From Diadema setosum (taxonomy: Eukaryota > Echinodermata > Echinoidea > Diadematoida > Diadematidae), in assembly GCF_964275005.1 (NCBI RefSeq), contig NC_092693.1, forward strand, positions 29,772,173 to 29,836,172: a stretch of 64,000 nucleotides of DNA. The letters run 5' to 3'. Below, piece after piece: positions 30,702-42,560 of the stretch. Every line of letters begins with the position of its first letter. Positions within the stretch are counted from its first letter, which is position 1. Made by a program: the position numbers and the translations under genes. Below the pieces are notes generated by a model. It saw only the letters and a list, made by a program, of their open reading frames with translations, was not told the DNA's origin and ran no database searches.

Positions 30702-31697
30702 GTCTGCTATATGTTTTGATTTGAGGAGTATACATGCTATAATGGTTATAATGAACTTAGGACAGAGGAATGAGTTTCATCCGGTTATTGGAAAATCATA
30801 CAAACTGTTTTGAATTTAAAGGCATAGAATTACAGACATCTGCATGGCCCATGATGTTTGAATAATTTGGGGGGCTATATGATCTAGGTTTTTTGAGATG
30901 AAAATCGGATGATTGACATGTTGGGTAAGAATAAACTGCATGCAGTTTGCATTGAAAAAAAAAAAAACAATTTTTGGAAGACGATTACATGACTGTGTAT
31001 TTTTGCCTAAAAATTGAAGTCTGAAATATATGAATATCATAAACACGCATTATTTTCAGTTGAAGAAATAAAATAGAGGAGAATTAAATAAGGGGAATTA
31101 GTGACTACTCGCACAATGCGTTTCTGAAGAATAAAAGTAGAATCTAGTCTACTTATGCCAAAGTTTCCGGTGCATTATTGCAGCATCATGGTAAAATCAG
31201 AGCATTATGTGAAATAATTTTATATATTTTTAATTTTGATAAAATGATGTTTTTCAATTTCCCATAGCTTAAAAAGATGTGTGAATATATGAATATACGA
31301 TCATTCTAATTAGAATTAGAGTCAGTTGCAATTCCTGAAAAATCAGTAAATTTAGTAAATTTGTGTTTATGTGGCGGCCCCTGTTCATTACCGGAGCCGA
31401 CACGAGCGTCAGTATCATTGTCAATAGACAAAAGATATAATTTTCTATGAAAGTTATAAAGAAAGTGCAGGACATGTACTTGGTATTGTTGATATGTCTG
31501 TTTTTCACATAATGGCATGCATATCTGTGAAAATTCCCTACTGCCATATACCATTCACTCATCAATCAAGCCAATTGTGTAAATAGTGTAAATAATAATA
31601 TTAATTATTAATCAATAATAATAATAATAGTGTAAATAATTATGATTTGCAACAACTGTGTTGAGAGCTCAATCTGACCAAAAAAAGAGAAGCCTTA
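30702..31697 (+). other. intron 2, left part
   Basis: No exon seen; AT-rich, with an AAT-rich patch at about 31590-31632. Confidence 0.5.
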
Positions 31698-32052
31698 AAG
31701 GGATCGTATAGTTTTGGTTGAGATCTGATTTCAGGTTTCTAACATTTTTTGGTGAGATAAAGAGAAACCTATTATGAAAATATGAAAGAACATGTAATTC
31801 CATGAGGAATTCAACGTTTATTTGATGAAAATTGGTTTTGAAATTGCTGAGATATCCAAAACAGAGCGATTCGACCGCTTTGTTTTACTTTGGTTTTGAA
31901 TGTTTCAATCATGCAACACCCGATTTTCATCAAATAAACTTTGAATTCCTCTTAAAATTGTATGCTCTGTACTATTTCATAAGTGCTTTCTTGGTATCTC
32001 GCAAAAAGTTAAGAGCCCAATTCTCATTTTCACCAATACTGTACTATCCCTT
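31698..32052. mobile_element. MITE of the AAGGGATCG family, 355 bp
   Basis: Starts AAGGGATCGTATAGTTTTGG and ends CCAATACTGTACTATCCCTT between TA dinucleotides (31696-31697 and 32053-32054). The two halves are largely inverted copies. It sits in intron 2 of the single-HYR gene, about 150 bp before exon 3. Confidence 0.85.
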
Positions 32053-32199
32053 TAAATACACATTTTTTTTTTCTTGTCTACATCTGAATATGTCTTGGCA
32101 TTTGTTTTTTAACCAATGAAGTAACTTTCGTTCATAGTATCTTCACTTGAATGATCTCATTTTCTGTACGTTGTTAACCTACTTTACCTGACATTACAG

Positions 32200-32219
32200 C
32201 TTATGGGATGTTGCCATAA
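32200..32219 (+). CDS. single-HYR secreted protein, exon 3 (last codons)
   Basis: After TTAACCTACTTTACCTGACATTACAG-like acceptor sequence, with a branch-point-like CTGAC, the phase 1 frame reads A-Y-G-M-L-P-stop. Joined to exons 1 and 2 this gives 315 coding bases, a 104-residue precursor and a mature protein of about 81 residues with one HYR domain. A phase 1 acceptor is required by exon 2 and this one fits, but such a short exon could be coincidental. Further HYR exons on this strand were looked for and not found. Confidence 0.4.
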
Positions 32220-32602
32220 CCACAAGAGCTTCCACACCAGGGGACATGACCAGTGTAACAAGCACCGAGACGCTATCCCAACGTGTATATGAAGTTTCCA
32301 TTCTTCACTTGGTCTTACGAAATCATCCTCTTTTTCACTGATTTATGAGCTTGGATTGATGTCCGCAGCTTAATTTAAGATGTTTTAATTATCAGTGTTT
32401 CTTCGTTTTGTTATGCGCTGGTTAAGATGTTTATCATGATCCTAATCAAACTTTGTATCAATTGTTACATTTCTAATGTTTACATTAGTTACCGTCCAGT
32501 GCAGAGACTCTCTCCCGAGTTCACAGTGCGCACTACACGACTTTGCGTTTGTCAAAATAACAGTACTTCATGGTCTTTTTGATTTACAACTTATTCCCCA
32601 TG

Positions 32603-32608
32603 AATAAA
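32603..32608 (+). terminator. candidate poly(A) signal AATAAA
   Basis: AATAAA in CCATGAATAAACATACC, about 385 nt after the proposed stop codon at 32219. Confidence 0.35.
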
Positions 32609-33720
32609 CATACCTGTATACGATAATAGTATAAACTTGTAACCACGACATGTCGTGTTCGTCAAACGTAAGTACTGCAAATACTGAATTTTAACAAACT
32701 CTCATGTCAGATTTCGTAGATGTAAAACGTAAGTTTAAACATGAAACACTTTCCCAGTACTTTGGTGACATGGTTCTAAAACAAGTCCATTCTTGGTCTC
32801 TTCTCCCATTCCTAGTTTTCGATGTTTCCTGCAAGTACCAGCATTACTTCCTTAATGGTGTCCTTATGACGGGCTCGTCGGTGCTCTTCTCTCTCAACCC
32901 CCCCCCCCTCTTTATTTATTTTCTCTTTGATATTGGTATGTGCATGCACGCTTGTCCCTTGTGTTCGTGTAGTGTGTGCGCGTGTCTTGTGCGCTTTTAA
33001 GTGTGTGTATTGATTTCTTTTCCAGGGACCTATCCCAACAAAACAAGCGTCTGCTCTTCTGTAGCTTTCCATACATTTCATTGACATTCCATATATGAAA
33101 AGAACATGATTTAGACTGACTCAAGTGCGTCCTGTAACTACACGTGTAGAATACATTTGTGAAATATTCGTTTTGATTGTATTTTTGAACTGTTCTTGAA
33201 TCTGTGGATGTATGTCATGAATAAAATTTGTGGAAACAAATAATATATTAATGAACCAATGAATAAATGTGTTTATAATTGTTATTACCAACGACCAAGA
33301 TGCACTACAATAGTTCATAGCGTTTACAAGATACATGTAAAAAAAAAACCCAAATACATGTATATCAAATAATTACAACTGAGGGAGAATAATATACACT
33401 GAACTTGCAAATTTGATGAAAGTGAGGATTATCCGTTTTTTTTTCTTGCTGCTACAGTGAAAATACGATCCCCAGGTATTTACGACGAGTTCGGGAACAT
33501 GCATATTCCTGGTAGATGTCTCCTGTAATACGAGAGACATCTGGTAAATCGCCAGACGTCCCTAGACACAGCAATACTCAGCAATCAGGACTATGAACAC
33601 GAGAACGTTCCATATCAAACCTAAAATGTTTCACGACTTTTTGGGTGAGATTGTGAATCGTATCGAGTGGAATCTTTGTAATGTGAAGTGGATACTTTTG
33701 TGTGTATATTGTATGTTTTT
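32609..33720. other. no gene seen
   Basis: Non-coding, with a C-run at 32899-32908, GTGTGCGCGTGTC-type simple sequence near 32975 and A-runs. TTCCTGGTAGATGTCTCCTG and GAGACATCTGGTAAATCGCCAG at about 33508-33560 form a small imperfect hairpin. Confidence 0.45.
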
Positions 33721-33906
<186 letters not shown>

Positions 33907-33996
33907 TCATAACAGTAGGTCAATATAAAAACTACATAGAAACTAACGGAGGAAACTAACTAATCAGTTTCCGTTAGAAACTAATTGCTGTTATTC

Positions 33997-34041
<45 letters not shown>

Positions 34042-34044
<3 letters not shown>

Positions 34045-34359
34045 CAGCAATACGCAACACTCAAACAGAAGTAATCTTTGATAGCTATCCATAATACACC
34101 ATGCAATTAAGTGTTGTGTAATGATAAACGAAGTGTACCCTCTTCTACTCCACTATGATGACCGGATACATAATTGTGTATGTCACTTCACCTCCGGCTG
34201 GCCAATGACCTCTACCGATACTCTCCATCTCTAGCGAGTCACCGATCTTCATCACCCCTTGAGTATACCATCAGAATGTTAGAATGATCCCATTGTTCCC
34301 TCACTGTATCAAACAACACCTAGCCCCATCTTTTTTTACGACCAGCTTGAGTAAAACCC
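34042..34359. other. no gene seen
   Basis: Unremarkable non-coding DNA up to the 8-bp target duplication at 34360. Confidence 0.4.
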
Positions 34360-34367
34360 AAACATCC

Positions 34368-34633
34368 GGGGTCATCCCACTAGACCGACACCCATGAGTC
34401 ATACAGCCCACGAGTTCGACACTAGGCAAATAAAGCCCATGAGTTTGACACTGGGTAAAACAGCCCATGAGTTCGAGAGATACAACAATGTACAGCTTAA
34501 TGTGTCGGTCTCGTGGGCCTTGTTACCTTAGCGTCGAATTCATGGGCTGTATGACTGGTGAGTTGTGTAACTCACGGGCTGTATGACTTGTGAGCTGTAT
34601 TACTCGTGGGTGTCGGTCTCGTGATGTGCACCC
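34368..34633. mobile_element. 266-bp copy of the CACGAGACCGAC transposon, 8-bp target duplication
   Basis: AAACATCC flanks both ends (34360-34367 and 34634-34641). The left end GGGGTCATCCCACTAGACCG and the inverted right end GGGTGCACATCACGAGACCG match the termini of the 1717-bp element at 7805-9521. The arms carry a few GCCCACGAGTTCGACACTAG units. It is a short internal-deletion derivative, and it confirms both the family's ends and its 8-bp duplication. Confidence 0.85.
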
Positions 34634-34641
34634 AAACATCC

Positions 34642-36330
34642 TACCCTTCTCCCATTGATTACTTAGAATTGTTGTTGAATCCAAATCGGAGAATACTACC
34701 TCCTTTCTCAAACTAGTCCCTCCTTTGTTTCTATAGCAACAAAAATTGATGTTCAACTGAAAACCCTTCACATAGGATTACATCAAGACTCTACCCCCAT
34801 TCACCCCTTCATAGTATGTTATAAACAATGTGTATCATGGATGTAAGATGTGAGGGAGAGAATTGTACAATTCAAAGAGACTCGCAATCTGAAGCTTGAA
34901 GAGGGAGGGCGTGACACACGACACCTTTCCAATAAATGACACTTGGAAACGCATGTACTGCGTGCCACGGTACTCCATTGAAAGTACCTCTGAATTCAGC
35001 CGATCCCAATACACAACGTAAGAATAAATTGCATTAATTAATGCGATTTAATGATAGCTATACTATAGACACCAAACTACCACTTCAAAAACACTGAAAG
35101 CGTTTCTCTTTTCCAATAAAACGACGCAATTATTTCGTTCAAATGATTTATAATGTTGGCTATGCTTACTCATTTCTTCCGCTTAGAATGAATGTTTCAT
35201 TCTGTGTACATTTTGATAAAACTAATACGCACAGTCACGATGACATCACCTTTGTAGGAAAGCTGACTTTTATATAGTTTCTGTTTTACATTGTTGTAAC
35301 AGCGATTACATACATGTACTCACGTTCAATCCAAATTTGTACATTGAGCTGTGTATGTAGGAACTAAAGTCTAGTTGCATCAATGAATGTGTGTGATGAA
35401 TCAGAATTCCGTGTAGTACACACAAAACACACACACACACCCACAAACACACACACATACAATAATAACGACATCAAACATGGAACACATGATTTTGTGT
35501 ATGCTGAGCAAGGACAAACAAGCATGCAGAAAAAAGGCTGAGCATGTATCTATAAACTGTATGAATTATGTTGTTGCCCATGAACACTGTTGAAGTAAAA
35601 ACAATTGCCTGAGTTGACGTCTTTGATTTTTTTTTTTACTTTTATGGAATGTTTACTCTATTTTCATATTTCTATTTTGGCACATCGTGAATTATGAGCA
35701 AGAGAAAGCTAATCAGTGGTTTTCAGCCATCAAATTGAATTTAATTGCAGATAAAACATCATAAATAATATTTAGACCAAGAAGTACGGTGGTGTGTACT
35801 CCTGGATTCTAATATGCGGATTGCTAATTTCAGAATTCCAGTTGCCAGTTATGCAGAAAAATTCTTGAAGTGATTATCAACAATCATCTAACATAGAAAG
35901 ACAATGAGGTAAGCTGTAAATTGTCCACAGCAATAGGTACAATCAATAGTAAATGTGCAATCATACCTCATGAAATCCTTGTTAAATTTGTTTCCATTTA
36001 CTTTTAATACAGTAATATTGTGTGGGGCATTGTGAAAAGTATCTTTTAGATCAACGTGTTTATTTTGCAAAAACAAAACAAAACGAAACATGCAATTCAT
36101 ATGAGAAGCAATAAACTATTCTTTACTCACACAGATCCATAATTAAAAAAACATAACCTGTTTACTATATAACTACATGAATAAATTCTTCTCGTTGTTT
36201 ATATGTATTCTTATATAGACAGTACTTTGTTAACAAAAAAAACTGTACTACTAAACGGAATAATGAGCTGTATATTCCAACTGTAAATAATGATGAGAAT
36301 AATAATAATGACAATAATGACATATATCTA
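34642..36330. other. no gene seen
   Basis: Long AT-rich stretch with CA-rich microsatellite at about 35420-35460 and several A- and T-runs. No exon or repeat boundary recognised. Confidence 0.45.
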
Positions 36331-36578
36331 GAGGGTTCCCAGCATTAAAAAAAAACAACAACAAAATTCCCTGAGTTTCCCTAATTTTTCCCTGATGAAG
36401 TCTCAAATTCCACGATGATTATTTCAACTCATTTCTAGTTTCACATGTTTTCTATGTTGTGGCAGTGAACTACTTGCAGTATAAAGCACTGTAACGTAAA
36501 ACTAATACGTATTAAATTCCACATACTAAGAATCTTGCTATAGGATTGGTCGAGAGCTGATCACGTGATAGAGCGTAG

Positions 36579-37042
36579 TTTTTGCCCATCACATCACCGG
36601 AGAAGAAAAGTTCGTTACACTCTATGATGATAGTCATTTTGTTTCGCTGATCTCTTAGTCCACACAGTCCTAACGCGTGATATAACTTACAATTTTGAGT
36701 ACGTGAGGAAAGATAGCGTACACATTCAGATCGCCGAGGAAGTGATAGTTTGTCTCATTGCCTGAAACTAAAAGTTGATTATTTGCTTTATATTCCACAT
36801 CTAGGGTCCTAAGGTCCTTTAGACGTATGCGCGTAGATGACAAAACAACGAATTTGCTCTGCGCCCCGCGCGTGGCACCGAAATAAAAGTGCGTTGCACT
36901 GTGGTCTATCACTTTTATTGACCCAGGTCAAAATGATAGATCGCGTTAGGACTGTATGGACTGAAGAGATCAGCGAAACAAAAGGAACTATGAACATAGA
37001 GTGTAATGAACTTTTCTTCTCAGGGGATGTGATGGGCAAAAC
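36579..37042. mobile_element. inverted-repeat element about 460 bp
   Basis: Arms of about 100 bp: GTTTTTGCCCATCACATCAC on the left against GATGTGATGGGCAAAAC on the right. They continue through TTCGTTACACTCTATG, GTTTCGCTGATCTCTTAGTCC and ACAGTCCTAACGCG and their complements. The loop (about 36680-36930) holds a second small inversion around CACTTTTATT. It lies within the larger fold-back element. Confidence 0.7.
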
Positions 37043-37549
37043 CAGATGATACCAGAGTACTTAAGTCTCTTGGTATCTAGAACAATTTTTTTTTTTTTTA
37101 ATGAATGGAAGTTTGAATGAAGAATAAATGAGGATCCCAGCAAAATTCTGTACACAGACATTATTGTTTGATTGTACATCATGATATCACAAGTCCAACT
37201 CAAATTTGATAATGATGGCTGCAATGCTTCCTATGATTACATTGAATCAAGCTCTGTTATGGAATAGCCTGCGTGAGCAGTATGCCCAAACTACATTTCA
37301 TCACCAACTTATAATCCTCGAACTCGAACAAGTTTATACACAATGTTCTGGTACTGTTCTGCCTCAGCAAATACTGGCTGGTTACACTGACAAAGGTGAA
37401 CGTAATACAATGTTCCCCCATCTTGTGTCACCACTCCATAATGTCAGAAGGAAGACAAGTGTTCTCCCTCTTCATCAGCAGCGTCGATCCGTTTTTACGA
37501 TTCTCCCCCCCCCCCCAACACACACACACACACGCACACACCAGGGAGA

Positions 37550-38140
37550 TTTTGCATTTTCAGACCTGAAATTCAGCGATCTAGTGCACACTTTTGGTGA
37601 AACTTTGGGATTTTTCATTCCTATTAAAAAAAAAAAATACTCACAGAAGCTGACTAAATCGCGGTATCTCAGCTGTTGTTCCACGTGTGTGACATCGCTG
37701 TGTATAGGCCTATAGTGATACATGGAAGTGTGGCCCCCTCCTACACGACAGAGCCTTTGCATTTTTTTAGAACTGAAATAAAACGATCTGATACATACTT
37801 GAGTGGAAGATTTTCAAACAAAATTTTTAATCCCCAAAGTGTGTCGAGTCTAAATCTATGGACAGGAACTGAGTGGGGGAAAAGTAAAATAAAAGATGAC
37901 GAGGGAACTTTTGAATATATTTAAATTGAAGTGACAGATATGATGCACACTTTTTGATGAAATATTTTGAAATTTGTCAATCCCCCAAGTGTACCCATAC
38001 AAAGTGTATGGAAGGAGATCTACCATCGCAGGGAAGGGTGTGGGAGGGGGTGTATCCCATGCGAGAGAGATCTTGTATTTTCAGAACTGAAATTCAGAAA
38101 TCTGGTGCACACTTTGGGTGAAATATTTGAACAGTTTTCT
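37550..38140 (+). repeat. four diverged copies of a 156-202-bp unit
   Basis: The core TTGCATTTTCAGACCTGAAA followed by TTCAGCGATCTAGTGCACAC and TTTTGGTGAAA recurs near 37550, 37752, 37908 and 38069 with substantial divergence. The same core occurs inverted at about 55335-55400, inside the 52.0-59.9 kb insertion. Confidence 0.65.
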
Positions 38141-38347
38141 TTCAAAAAAGCAATAAAATCTTCTCATCTCGGGAATTATGGGGGGGGGGACAGTCAGAGT
38201 CTGACTACTTTCGACTTTTGGGCCAATCAAAATTACCAGATCTTTCCCTGATTTGAGACTTTTTTTTTTCAAATTCCCTGACTTTTCCCTGACTGGAAAA
38301 AAGTAAAATAATTTTGCCTGATTTTCCTGATGGGCTGGGAACTCTGA

Positions 38348-39896
38348 TTTTATAGCACATTATTTTTCCCTACATGTACAAGTTCAAATGCGCTTTGCTA
38401 TTGGATTATTAGTGAAATAAGTCAGTTTGTGCACTTCAAGACACACATATAAAAAAAAAAAAAAAAACACCGGAACCATGCAGTTTTATGGAATGAAATA
38501 TCAAATTGACAAAGCTGTTTTATAGACTCTCAGTATTCATAAATAGCTATAAATTCGTCCTTTTCCAATAAGATATCATAAACTGTGAGCTCCTTTTAAT
38601 AAAGTGTAATTGGATAAAAAAAGGGTCACAAATGTTAAATTCCCCCTTCTATTAGTGTCATCTTGTCAAGGCTTTTTAAGTTACTCTTGACTATTATTGT
38701 TATTCAGGTAAATGAATAATCTTCATTTTTGAAGGCAAACAAAGTATGCTACAAGCTTGCTAAAGTAGTGGTGCTGAAACTTTAAAAATTCGTATCTACC
38801 GAACACATCTTCAAAGTTCCCTTGAACTTCACTGATGTGTTTCGTTTCACCAATATTTCCGCATTTATTCAATTCAAAAATACGTTTGGGTTTCATTCAC
38901 CTTTTTACGGATAGGGGGCAAGTTCTGTTCGTGATGGGTCAATTCAGGTTTCTGATGTATTTCCGTTACATGCCACAAGATATCAAAAATGCATCACAGA
39001 GCCGCACTGGTTTTGACACTGATCTTCAACTGGTCCGATACTACAAGAGCCACTCTTGTACTGCCAGTGGGCATGCAGTGACACCTTCTGCTCTTCCAAG
39101 GCTACAAAACCCCAGAAACACGAGGAGAACTGTTCCTTCATCAGTACCCACGATGATAGTTATCCCGTTGAGGATGATCCAGAGTATACTGGGACAGGTG
39201 CCTATGGGAAATGGGTGTTGTGGCAAAATCAGTCTGTCGTCAACGGGACAAGGAGTACACTGACTGCACCCCCACCCCATGTGCTGCCGTGTGTGTGACC
39301 ATGGTTGTCCCTGTGTTGAAGAAAGATCCCGGGTCCCGGTTGACTGTCGGAGCACCTGGCATCAATGACTTACGGCCCCAGGGGATCCAGTTGGCAGGGT
39401 GTCTGTCTCTGTACCAGGGCATCCAGTGATCACTGGTGGATGGCATCACCTGTAGAACGGCAGCAATATTTGAGACAATATGTATTTGTATTACCTAGCC
39501 ATCTGCATTGCCTCTACTACATAAACTTCTAAAATTCACCTTTAAATTAATCAATCCAAATAATCAATGTAAATCTATACTTTCACTGATAAGATTTGAT
39601 ATTACACATATAATCAGTCTCGTACCATTTCCCTTATAATCACAAAACACTTGGTGCATTCACGGTGGGGCTGATGCAGAATAGTCTTCTTTATACAAAA
39701 TCAAATAATTGTCTTCAACGGGTTCATCTTTCTCCTCCCCAACAGCCCTTCTCATGTATTACATTGTACCTTATGGTCTACACGTAATGCTTAAAAAAAA
39801 ATCTAACCAGACAGTGAGATCATAGATTTGTTGCAAAGATGTACACAAGAGACCTATACAAGAACATGAGCGTGGACATAGAGTTAACATCTTCAC
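38348..39896. other. non-coding, with one weakly protein-like patch (39056-39430)
   Basis: Plus-strand frames around 39056-39430 read protein-like text (DDPEYTGTGAYGKWVLWQNQ; TVGAPGINDLRPQGIQLAGC), but in different frames with no splice logic. Part of it resembles 828-900. I cannot name it; it may be a decayed gene or repeat. The rest is AT-rich. Confidence 0.3.
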
Positions 39897-40153
39897 CTGA
39901 TGTCGCGACAAAAACCACTGAACGTGCAAGTGGTCTCGAGTGCCAAAGGATCAGTGACGGCAAACACAAGTGACACCTGCCCTGATGGAAATAGTGCTTG
40001 AGGATTGAAGTTATGCTCCAAGTTTACGAAACCACTGTTGTCTGAAGCTACTGGAGGGCGGTCCAAGTGACACTGAGTGATGGGGAGTCGATTTGCGAAG
40101 TTTCGAATTGTCGTAAGGGTAACTATCAATCACAGGTGGCAGCACTGTGTCAT
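39897..40153 (-). pseudogene. decayed HYR exon A
   Basis: The minus strand has an acceptor (TACTGTATGTTTGCAG), phase 1, then DDTVLPPVIDSYPYD. In shifted frames follow LSVTWTA and PVASDNSGFVNLEHNFNPQA, LFPSGQVSLVFAVTDPLALE and TTCTF, which are unmistakable HYR pieces. The exon ends at a good donor (ATCAGGTGAAG). Its 257 bp are not a multiple of three, whereas intact HYR exons are. At least two frame changes and a Cys-to-Tyr change are needed to explain it. Either this exon is dead or the sequence carries indel errors. Confidence 0.7.
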
Positions 40154-40917
40154 CTGCAAACATACAGTAAAAGCACACAACAGAGAATTGAAATTGTGTG
40201 GTACTGCCATGCAAAAGAGAAAACTCATGAAATAATCACTGTCACTGACACATTTGTGACACTCTTTAGAATAGCACTTGCGACTGGAAACATTCGAGTA
40301 CCTCTGCACTGACTTCAAAAATGTTAGAATCTCACAAGATATTAATGCCATTTATTAGGGTTACTTTAAACATTACATAAATCAGCAGCTGGGCTGTTTT
40401 AACAAAAGATATTACTGATATCTATGAGGAGTATTAAAAGGGTCTTTTATTCAGCTTAAAACAGATGAAAGACATGTTAATACACCACTGGCAAAAATAA
40501 GACACAATTCGAGCACAAGTTTTGATTAAGCTTGTAGTGATGATTGTACCACAAAAATATGCAACAATCCAAATTCTCAACTGAAAGATTAACTATTGAA
40601 AATTATTATGTGAAGCAACATAGCAGCAACAAAAAAAGAATTGTCAAGATTGACAAACTAGGCTATCTGTTTAATTCGTGATTGGGGGAAACTGGCCACG
40701 CAATTTTTGAGACATTCTTCAGACTAATGGACTTGAATATTGGTGAAAATGCTCATAATGGTCTGAAATGTATGCAAAATGATTTCTAGCTCAACTGGGG
40801 CATTTTAAAATTTTGAAGCACAGTAATTTTTTTTTTTCATATGAATCACCTAAAAATGCACCAAGTTTCCTCAAGAACACTATGTAATTGACGTCACAGT
40901 GACATGGAATGTTCATG

Positions 40918-41158
40918 TAGCTGTCAGGCTGGCAGCATAAGTGGTCACATAGGTAATGGAGGTCGTTCCGGTGGTGAACAGATCGCCAGGTGCCAGGTTG
41001 TTCTCTAGGGTTACTGTGCCTCCAGCATCTGCATGCGCCAAAGGCCTGTGGTGGAGCTAGTCCAAGTGACGGGCAGGGAGGTGGAACCAGTCGGAAGGCT
41101 CAGAGTGATGTCTGCCTAGCAGCCAGTGTCGGTGGGAGCGTGTCGCGGACTTCTGCAC
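40918..41158 (-). pseudogene. decayed HYR exon B
   Basis: A strong minus-strand acceptor (CCTCCTTATTGTCTCCCAG) is followed in phase 1 by GAEVRDTLPPT. In other frames ADITLSLPTGSTSLPVTWTS and DAGGTVTLENNLAPGDLFTT, GTTSITYVTTYAASLT follow, a complete HYR domain spread over at least two frame changes. No donor GT is visible at the expected end. It lies 0.8 kb upstream of decayed exon A on the same strand. Confidence 0.65.
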
Positions 41159-41693
41159 CTGGGAGACAATAAGGAGGCAAGAAGACGAGATATACCATAC
41201 TATCATACAAATGCTCAAGAGGTCTCACCCTGGCGATTAATAGCTTTGGTTTGTTCGGGGTTTTTTTTGTCTGCCTCTGGAATATGCCACCTATTTCAAT
41301 AAAGTTATGGTCTAGCTAAAGAATCGTCACCTAATTCGGCATGCACAGAATGTTGTTGATATTCTATGCTATGCTTGATGCCTGCGTGGTATGTACCATT
41401 AGTAACGTAGTGTTTCATGCTAATCAAGCATACCGACTTTATGTAATCCATTATCCATCGAATTGCATTGATTTAACTTTGCAAATGGAAAGAAAAGAAA
41501 TAAATGTTATCGTCAGACTTTCACTCCTAAAGCAACAAAATATGAACAAGGTCTAAGGACAAAAGGACCAATGTATAAAAAAAATCCAGCAACTTCTGGT
41601 TCAGAGTGAAGGCAAGATTAAACGAGGGTTTAAAATCTCTGCATCTTGTGTTTTTCAAGGTATATGGCCAACTTCTGAGCAATACTGAAGACT

Positions 41694-41872
41694 TATATCA
41701 CCAGTTTCGTGCCCATGTTGAAGAGTGTGTTCAGAACATGAGACTCTAAGGTAAGGACACCATCAGGAGAGGTCGTTTCTATCCAGGTCGCCAGGGCCTG
41801 TTTCTGACTGAACGGGATCGTTGACGGTAACGTCATCAGGGCAGTTTAAAACAGTCGGAGGGATGAAGTCAG
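41694..41872 (-). pseudogene. decayed, 3'-truncated HYR exon C
   Basis: An acceptor (TTTATGCTATAG) is followed in phase 1 by ADFIPPTVLNCPDDVTVNDP VQS. After one frame change, QALATWIETTSPDGVLTLES and HVLNTLFNMGTKLV follow. The last third of the domain, including the closing Cys-x-F strand and the donor, is missing. Confidence 0.65.
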
Positions 41873-41989
41873 CTATAGCATAAAAAAACAACAACCAGGT
41901 TTTAGAACACAGGATATTCTTTTCTTTTTTTTATTCAGCATAAATGCAGGAGGAAAATGACCAGAAAAAAAATGACAACAAGAACTCTC

Positions 41990-42560
41990 ACTGAATGGGG
42001 GAGTTAGCTCAATGCATAATATTTTTGCACGCTATTTATAAATAAATGTTACTATGGCAATGCATTGTTCTATATTGATTAAAGATGTGTTTTGCTCCTA
42101 TAAAAAAAAAAAGTTGGTCACATGTGCCAAATCTCGTGTCAAATGTTCAAAAACTGAGTGAGTTACATAAAGAATCCACCTGTTATTATGATTTTCATTA
42201 AAGATGTTATTACCATGGAAACATTGATTGACATTGTCAACAGATGAAATTTGCACATCTAAGCAGTCACATGTGTCAAATATAAGTTCAAATGCTGAAA
42301 AAATGCGCCAGTTAGCTCAATCTGCAATTTTGATGTATGCTATCTATTGACAAAATAATAACCATAGCAACGCACTGTTCAACAATGACAAAAAAGGAGC
42401 TTCCACATCTACGTTAAGTGCCAAATTTCAAGACAAATGCTCGAAAACCCAAGGAGTTAACTACATCCCCAATGTTTTTGTATTTTTATTGAAAAATGTT
42501 GTTACCATGGCAACACATTGTTCAACATTAATGAAAGATATGCTTTGCTCAGACTAAAAA
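41990..42560. repeat. four diverged tandem units, 143-161 bp, with X-box-like palindromes
   Basis: Each unit centres on a GTTACCATGGCAAC-like palindrome (42048-42061, 42209-42222, 42358-42371, 42501-42514) followed by GCATTGTTCAACATT and AAAGAT. The units also share GAGTTAGCTCAATG and CATGTGCCAAAT..TGTCAAATG. The palindrome matches the RFX X-box consensus GTTRCCATGGYAAC. The units are old, with only the last copy intact at the palindrome. Confidence 0.7.

Larger units (their letters stand above)
36331..38347. mobile_element. fold-back element with GGTTCCCAGC termini
   Basis: The left side has AGAGGGTTCCCAGCATTAAA followed by repeated TTCCCTGA..TTTTCCCTGA. The right side has the mirror (TTTCCCTGACTTTTCCCTGA, GGGCTGGGAACTCT). 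The ends resemble hAT termini (CAGAGTTCCC read inward from the right), but I could not fix a target duplication. Inside are an inverted-repeat element (36579-37042) and a tandem array (37550-38140). No transposase seen. Confidence 0.5.

Noticed and set aside
38835-39430. Plus-strand frames of up to 142 codons
   Set aside because: Protein-like phrases occur in different frames, no splice sites connect them, and no domain is recognised.
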